Assembly (NCBI GenBank): GCA_023416275.1
Contig: JAEZIB010000161.1
Coordinates: 1 to 64,000, forward strand
Direction of reading: 5' to 3'
DNA from: Bacillota bacterium
Lineage (GTDB): Bacteria; Bacillota; Clostridia; Acetivibrionales; DSM-1351
DNA length: 64,000 nucleotides
The notes under the pieces are model-generated. The model was not told the origin of the DNA. It made no database searches and saw only the letters and a list, made by a program, of their open reading frames with translations. A program made the translations under genes and the position numbers. Shown here in pieces: positions 60,252 to 64,000 of the stretch. Position 1 is the first letter of the stretch. Each line of letters begins with the position of its first letter.

Positions 60252-63080
60252 ATGTTTTTAATAACTATACGAAGAATGTTCAGTAACAAATGGATGCTTA
60301 TTTGCACTCTTTTGGGTTCAATCATTACAGTTGCACTCCTAAGCAGTATTCCAACCTATACACAAGGTATTATACAAAGAATGCTAATAAAAGATCTTGA
60401 GAATTCTCAGCAGCTGACTGGCAGTTTTCCCGGAGGATATCAGTTAAACTATGAAGGCTATTTTGTAACTTCAGATAAAAACTCCTTTAAAACCTTCAAG
60501 TCGTATGATAATGAAATTAAAAATGTTATTGCAAAAAGTCCTGAGATTCCAATCTTAACACAAGCTATATATGAAAATGCTGGTACATTTGCTTTATATA
60601 AAGCTGAATCACCTAATAAAGTAGTTTCAACAAATCTTTGTTCACTATCAGAGCTTGAAAAGCATATAACAATTGTAACTGGCAAATTACCTTCAAAAAC
60701 TGCTGAGAATGGCATCTATGAAGCTATATTATCTGAGCAGGCTATGCAAAAGCTCGACCTAACTCTCGGTAATGCCTATGTACTTAGGGATACAATTTTT
60801 AATGCTTTCGTCAAAGAATATAAAATAAAAGTTGTAGGGATTTTCACCTATAAGACTCTAGATGATCCATATTGGTATAAAGATATCAAGGAATTTGAGG
60901 GTACTGTTTTCATAAATCAGGATTTAATGAATAATGCAGTTTTTGGAAGTGGGATGAAGGGGTTAAGCTCTGCTTCGTGGTATATTGCATATGATTATCA
61001 TCAAATCAAGGTAAAAAACCTTGATTCAATATTGGCTTCCTTTAAAAATAATGATGCTTGGACACTAAAGCATAACCTTGGTTTTAAAAGGTCTCTTGAT
61101 GATATAATTAAAAAGAATAAACAAAAAATAAGTAGGCTTGAAATTACTCTTGTAGTACTTGAAATACCAATCCTAGTTATTCTTGCTTTTTATTCTTTCA
61201 TGATTTCAAAGTTAAAAATAGATTTTGAAAGTAATGAAATTGCGATTATTAAGAGTCGTGGTGGAAGTAGTATTCTTGTTTTTGGTACTTATCTTGTAGA
61301 AAGTTCTATAATCTGTATAATTTCTTTAATTATAGGTCCTTTTATTGGACTGTATTTTTGTAGAATATTAGGCTCTTCAAATGGCTTTCTTGAATTTGTT
61401 CAACGCGGAGCATTACCTATACAACTAAGCGTGAGTACATATATTTATTCTATTGCGGCTGTACTCTTTATATCTTGTTCAATGCTGATACCAGCCTTTA
61501 TTGCATCACGAACAAGCATTGTATTATATAAGCAAAAAAATGCACGCCACAAGAAAACTCCATTTTGGAAAAAATACTTTGTAGATGTTGTTCTTGTAGC
61601 ATTGGCTGTTTACGGTCTTTATAGCTATGAAAGGCAGCAACGTACTCTTTATACTTCTGGTATGGAAGCAACCGACATGGTTATAGATCCACTGTTGTTT
61701 ATTATTTCAGTTCTTTTTATATTTGGTAGTGGTTTGCTGTTTCTAAGAGCCTTTCCTTATATAGTACAATTTGTTTTTTGGTTAGGTAGAAAACTATGGA
61801 ATCCCGTTTTCTATGCGTCCTTCATTCAGGTTGGAAGAACTTCTGGTTGGGAACAATTCACCATGATTTTTATAATTATGGCATTGTCTGTAGGAATATT
61901 CAGTTCAAACTCAGCACGAACTATTAATAAAAATATGGAAGATAAAGTCTATTACGAAGTAGGAGCAGATACTGTCATCGAGGGACATTGGACAGATAAT
62001 CAACCACCACCAATACCGGGAATGATTGGTCCGGACCTTCGAAAAAGGGACCCAATGTATTATTATGAACCTCCTTTTGAATTATATGAGGGCTTAGACT
62101 CTGCCGAGTCAGTTACAAAAGTCCTTAAAGAAAACCAAGGTTATGCCTATATTGGAGGGCAATTGTTAAAACAAGTTTCAATAATGGGTATTATCCCTAA
62201 TGAATTTGGTACAACTGCTTGGTTCAGAAATGATTTTTTGCCCTACCATTGGTATCAATATCTAAATCTTATGACTGATACAAATTCTGCCGTATTAGTT
62301 TCTAAAGCTTTTAAGGAAAAATTAGGTGCTAAGGAAGGGGATCAAATTCAACTTGCATGGGGTAAAGCTGGAAGTACTATAGCTGCGACTATATTTGCTT
62401 TTATAGATTATTGGCCCACGCTAAACCCTAATAGGAAAGTAGAAAATGAACAGAATCCATATTTTGTAGTTGCAAATCTTGATTACATGCAAAAAATGAA
62501 TTTAGTAGAACCGTATCAGGTCTGGTTAAAAAAGAAACCTGAAGTAACCTTCAATAATCTAAATAAAGAAATAGCTGATAAAAAAATTGAAATAGATTCA
62601 ATAAATGACGCTTCGCAAAAAGTGATTATTAATAAAAACGACCCAATGCTACAAGGAACAAATGGATCATTAACTCTTAGCTTTATTGCTACAATTATTA
62701 TAACAATTTTAGGCTTTCTAATTTATTGGATATTATCAATAAAAAAGAGAATACTCCAATTTGGTATTTTCAGAGCAATTGGACTAACCTATAGAGAGGT
62801 AATTGGTATGATTGTTTGTGAACAGGTCTTAATTACAGGCAGCTCAATATTTGCGGGTATTGGGCTAGGAAACTTAACAAGTAAGATTTTTGTACCTTTA
62901 TTCCAAATGGTATATAGTTCTGAACAACAAGTTCCACCATTTAAAGTTATTTCTGATGCTAATGACTATTTCCGTTTGTACGCTATTGTAGCAATGATGC
63001 TTGTTTTATGTTTTCTTATAATAGGCAGGCTGATATATAGAATCAATATAAGTCAGGCACTAAAATTAGGAGAGGATTAA
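60252..63080 (+). CDS. large FtsX/MacB-type ABC permease
   Basis: 942 aa with a helix near residues 15-35, a large outer domain (about 40-290), a helix group at about 300-415, a further group at about 440-550, a second outer domain (about 560-800), and three C-terminal helices (about 810-930, with FRAIGLTYREVIGMI). It looks like two FtsX units joined, as in DUF214-like transporters. It exports an unknown lipid or peptide with the neighbouring ATPases. It starts 14 bases after the adaptor gene. Confidence 0.85.
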   Translation: MFLITIRRMFSNKWMLICTLLGSIITVALLSSIPTYTQGIIQRMLIKDLENSQQLTGSFPGGYQLNYEGYFVTSDKNSFKTFKSYDNEIKNVIAKSPEIPILTQAIYENAGTFALYKAESPNKVVSTNLCSLSELEKHITIVTGKLPSKTAENGIYEAILSEQAMQKLDLTLGNAYVLRDTIFNAFVKEYKIKVVGIFTYKTLDDPYWYKDIKEFEGTVFINQDLMNNAVFGSGMKGLSSASWYIAYDYHQIKVKNLDSILASFKNNDAWTLKHNLGFKRSLDDIIKKNKQKISRLEITLVVLEIPILVILAFYSFMISKLKIDFESNEIAIIKSRGGSSILVFGTYLVESSIICIISLIIGPFIGLYFCRILGSSNGFLEFVQRGALPIQLSVSTYIYSIAAVLFISCSMLIPAFIASRTSIVLYKQKNARHKKTPFWKKYFVDVVLVALAVYGLYSYERQQRTLYTSGMEATDMVIDPLLFIISVLFIFGSGLLFLRAFPYIVQFVFWLGRKLWNPVFYASFIQVGRTSGWEQFTMIFIIMALSVGIFSSNSARTINKNMEDKVYYEVGADTVIEGHWTDNQPPPIPGMIGPDLRKRDPMYYYEPPFELYEGLDSAESVTKVLKENQGYAYIGGQLLKQVSIMGIIPNEFGTTAWFRNDFLPYHWYQYLNLMTDTNSAVLVSKAFKEKLGAKEGDQIQLAWGKAGSTIAATIFAFIDYWPTLNPNRKVENEQNPYFVVANLDYMQKMNLVEPYQVWLKKKPEVTFNNLNKEIADKKIEIDSINDASQKVIINKNDPMLQGTNGSLTLSFIATIIITILGFLIYWILSIKKRILQFGIFRAIGLTYREVIGMIVCEQVLITGSSIFAGIGLGNLTSKIFVPLFQMVYSSEQQVPPFKVISDANDYFRLYAIVAMMLVLCFLIIGRLIYRINISQALKLGED

Positions 63081-63084
63081 AACT

Positions 63085-63765
63085 ATGAGCTCTATTATTT
63101 CAGCGCATAATGTCAGTAGGCAATTTCAATCTGGGAAGGATACAATATATGCCCTAAAGGGAGTCAACATGGAAGTTGAAAAAGGCAAGCTGACTATATT
63201 AAAGGGACGCTCTGGTTCTGGAAAAACCACTCTTATGAATTTATATGGAGCACTAGACAAGCCAACTTCGGGGAATATATTTTTTGATAATACAGATATA
63301 ACGAAATTCTCTGAAAGACAATGTGATAAGCTAAGGAGAACCAATATTGGGTTTGTATTTCAATCAGTAGCTCTTATTTCTATGATGTCTGCGTATGAAA
63401 ATATTGAATTTGGTTTACGTGTTGCAGGATATGATGCAAGTAAAAGAAAAGCAAGAAGTGAAGAATGTCTTCATTTGGTGGGCTTAGGGAAACGTATGCA
63501 TCATAGACCAAGTGAAATGTCAGGCGGGGAACAGCAGAGGGTAGCTGTCGCAAGGGCTATGGCTCATAAGCCGAAAATTGTTTTTGCAGATGAACCAACA
63601 GCTGAACTTGATACACATATGGGACTTCAAATTGTTAAGCTGTTTAAGGATTTGGTTCTTTCGGAAGGGATAACCGTATTAATGACCACCCACGATGCTG
63701 GAATGATGGAAGTTGCAGACAAAATCTTTACACTTGAGGATGGTGAAATTGTAGATGAGTGCTGA
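63085..63765 (+). CDS. ABC transporter ATPase (MacB/LolD type)
   Basis: 226 aa. Walker A GRSGSGKTT, signature MSGGEQQR, Walker B IVFADEPTAELD, H-loop TTHD. It starts 4 bases after the permease stop and overlaps the next ATPase gene by 11 bases. Confidence 0.92.
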   Translation: MSSIISAHNVSRQFQSGKDTIYALKGVNMEVEKGKLTILKGRSGSGKTTLMNLYGALDKPTSGNIFFDNTDITKFSERQCDKLRRTNIGFVFQSVALISMMSAYENIEFGLRVAGYDASKRKARSEECLHLVGLGKRMHHRPSEMSGGEQQRVAVARAMAHKPKIVFADEPTAELDTHMGLQIVKLFKDLVLSEGITVLMTTHDAGMMEVADKIFTLEDGEIVDEC

Positions 63766-64000
63766 AGCAGTTAATAGTATGGTTCATTGTGAGAACCTAG
63801 TTAAAATATATAAGACAAAGGAAATTGAGGTCGTAGCATTACAGGGGCTGGACTTGACCATAGAAAAAGGAGAAATGATGGCTATAATCGGCAATAGTGG
63901 AAGTGGTAAATCTACTCTGCTAAATATGCTGGGTGGCCTTGATCGCCCATCTGCTGGAAAACTTTTTATTGATGGGAAGGATCTTTTGAAATTTACTGAC
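63755..64000 (+). CDS. second ABC transporter ATPase, truncated by window edge
   Basis: ATG at 63755 inside the end of the previous gene. The visible 82 residues start MSAEAVNSMVHCENLVKIYK and include EVVALQGLDLTIEKG and Walker A GNSGSGKST. It is the same MacB/LolD family as its neighbour. Two different ATPases for one large permease suggest a heterodimer matched to the two halves of the permease. Confidence 0.88.
   Translation, partial: MSAEAVNSMVHCENLVKIYKTKEIEVVALQGLDLTIEKGEMMAIIGNSGSGKSTLLNMLGGLDRPSAGKLFIDGKDLLKFTD

Noticed and set aside
1..64000. CRISPR array, rRNA or tRNA genes
   Set aside because: No regularly spaced direct repeats and no recognisable rRNA or tRNA sequence seen by eye on either strand; a tRNAscan/Infernal run would settle weak cases.

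Overview
The window looks like chromosomal DNA of a low-GC, spore-forming, plant-fibre-degrading Clostridia. A cluster III / Ruminiclostridium-like organism is my best guess. The reasons are the AT-rich sequence, strong AGGAGG-type ribosome binding sites, SleB- and SleL-type spore cortex enzymes, GTP-dependent PEP carboxykinase, and a complete intracellular glucuronoxylan side-chain pathway. This is inferred from gene content; no phylogeny was computed.

Left third (about 1-20.5 kb), an accessory region. It starts with the end of a lipoprotein gene, a SleB-like hydrolase, and a sigma-like / HTH_16-like regulator pair of the kind found in conjugative elements and bacteriocin loci. Next comes a cysteine-rich peptide (RiPP) locus: an ABC exporter without a leader-peptidase domain, a vestigial leader-like mini-ORF, two paralogous precursor peptides with the same six-Cys pattern, an attenuator-like hairpin, a radical SAM/SPASM maturase, a companion maturation protein, and an acyl-carrier-like protein that lacks the phosphopantetheine serine. 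It continues into genes not usually seen in such loci: a solute-binding lipoprotein, a cytoplasmic subtilisin-type protease, two sugar-type ABC permeases, an HlyD adaptor, a MacB-like permease and a second binding protein, with no importer ATPase. My reading is a peptide made, trimmed, exported and perhaps sensed or re-imported by one locus. This is the best candidate for an undescribed system.

Middle (20.5-33.6 kb): a VOC protein with a tandem-duplicated leader, a SleL-like LysM/GH18 enzyme, an NCS2 purine permease, a two-P-loop ATPase, PEPCK, then a MarR-SDR-ArsA-small protein-ArsA island. Dispersed inverted-repeat elements with internal RNA-like stems and a recurrent 5' leader motif occur here and in the left third.

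Right-centre (33.7-53.9 kb): a glucuronate/xylan-side-chain regulon. It holds an AraC regulator, UxaC, a KDPG aldolase fused to a VOC-like domain, KDG kinase, an SGNH esterase, UxuB, UxuA and GH67 alpha-glucuronidase. A membrane AraC regulator, an LplB/LplC/LplA-type oligosaccharide importer and an unrecognised 658-aa putative glycosidase follow. GH67 releases (methyl)glucuronate from imported aldouronates; the other enzymes carry it through fructuronate, mannonate and KDG to KDPG, then pyruvate and glyceraldehyde 3-phosphate.

Right end (53.9-64 kb): a DUF255/YyaL-like protein with a start-codon anomaly, a DUF5710-HNH protein, a broken zinc-ribbon gene, a membrane protein, a Phd/RelE toxin-antitoxin pair, and a MacA/MacB-type export operon that runs off the window.
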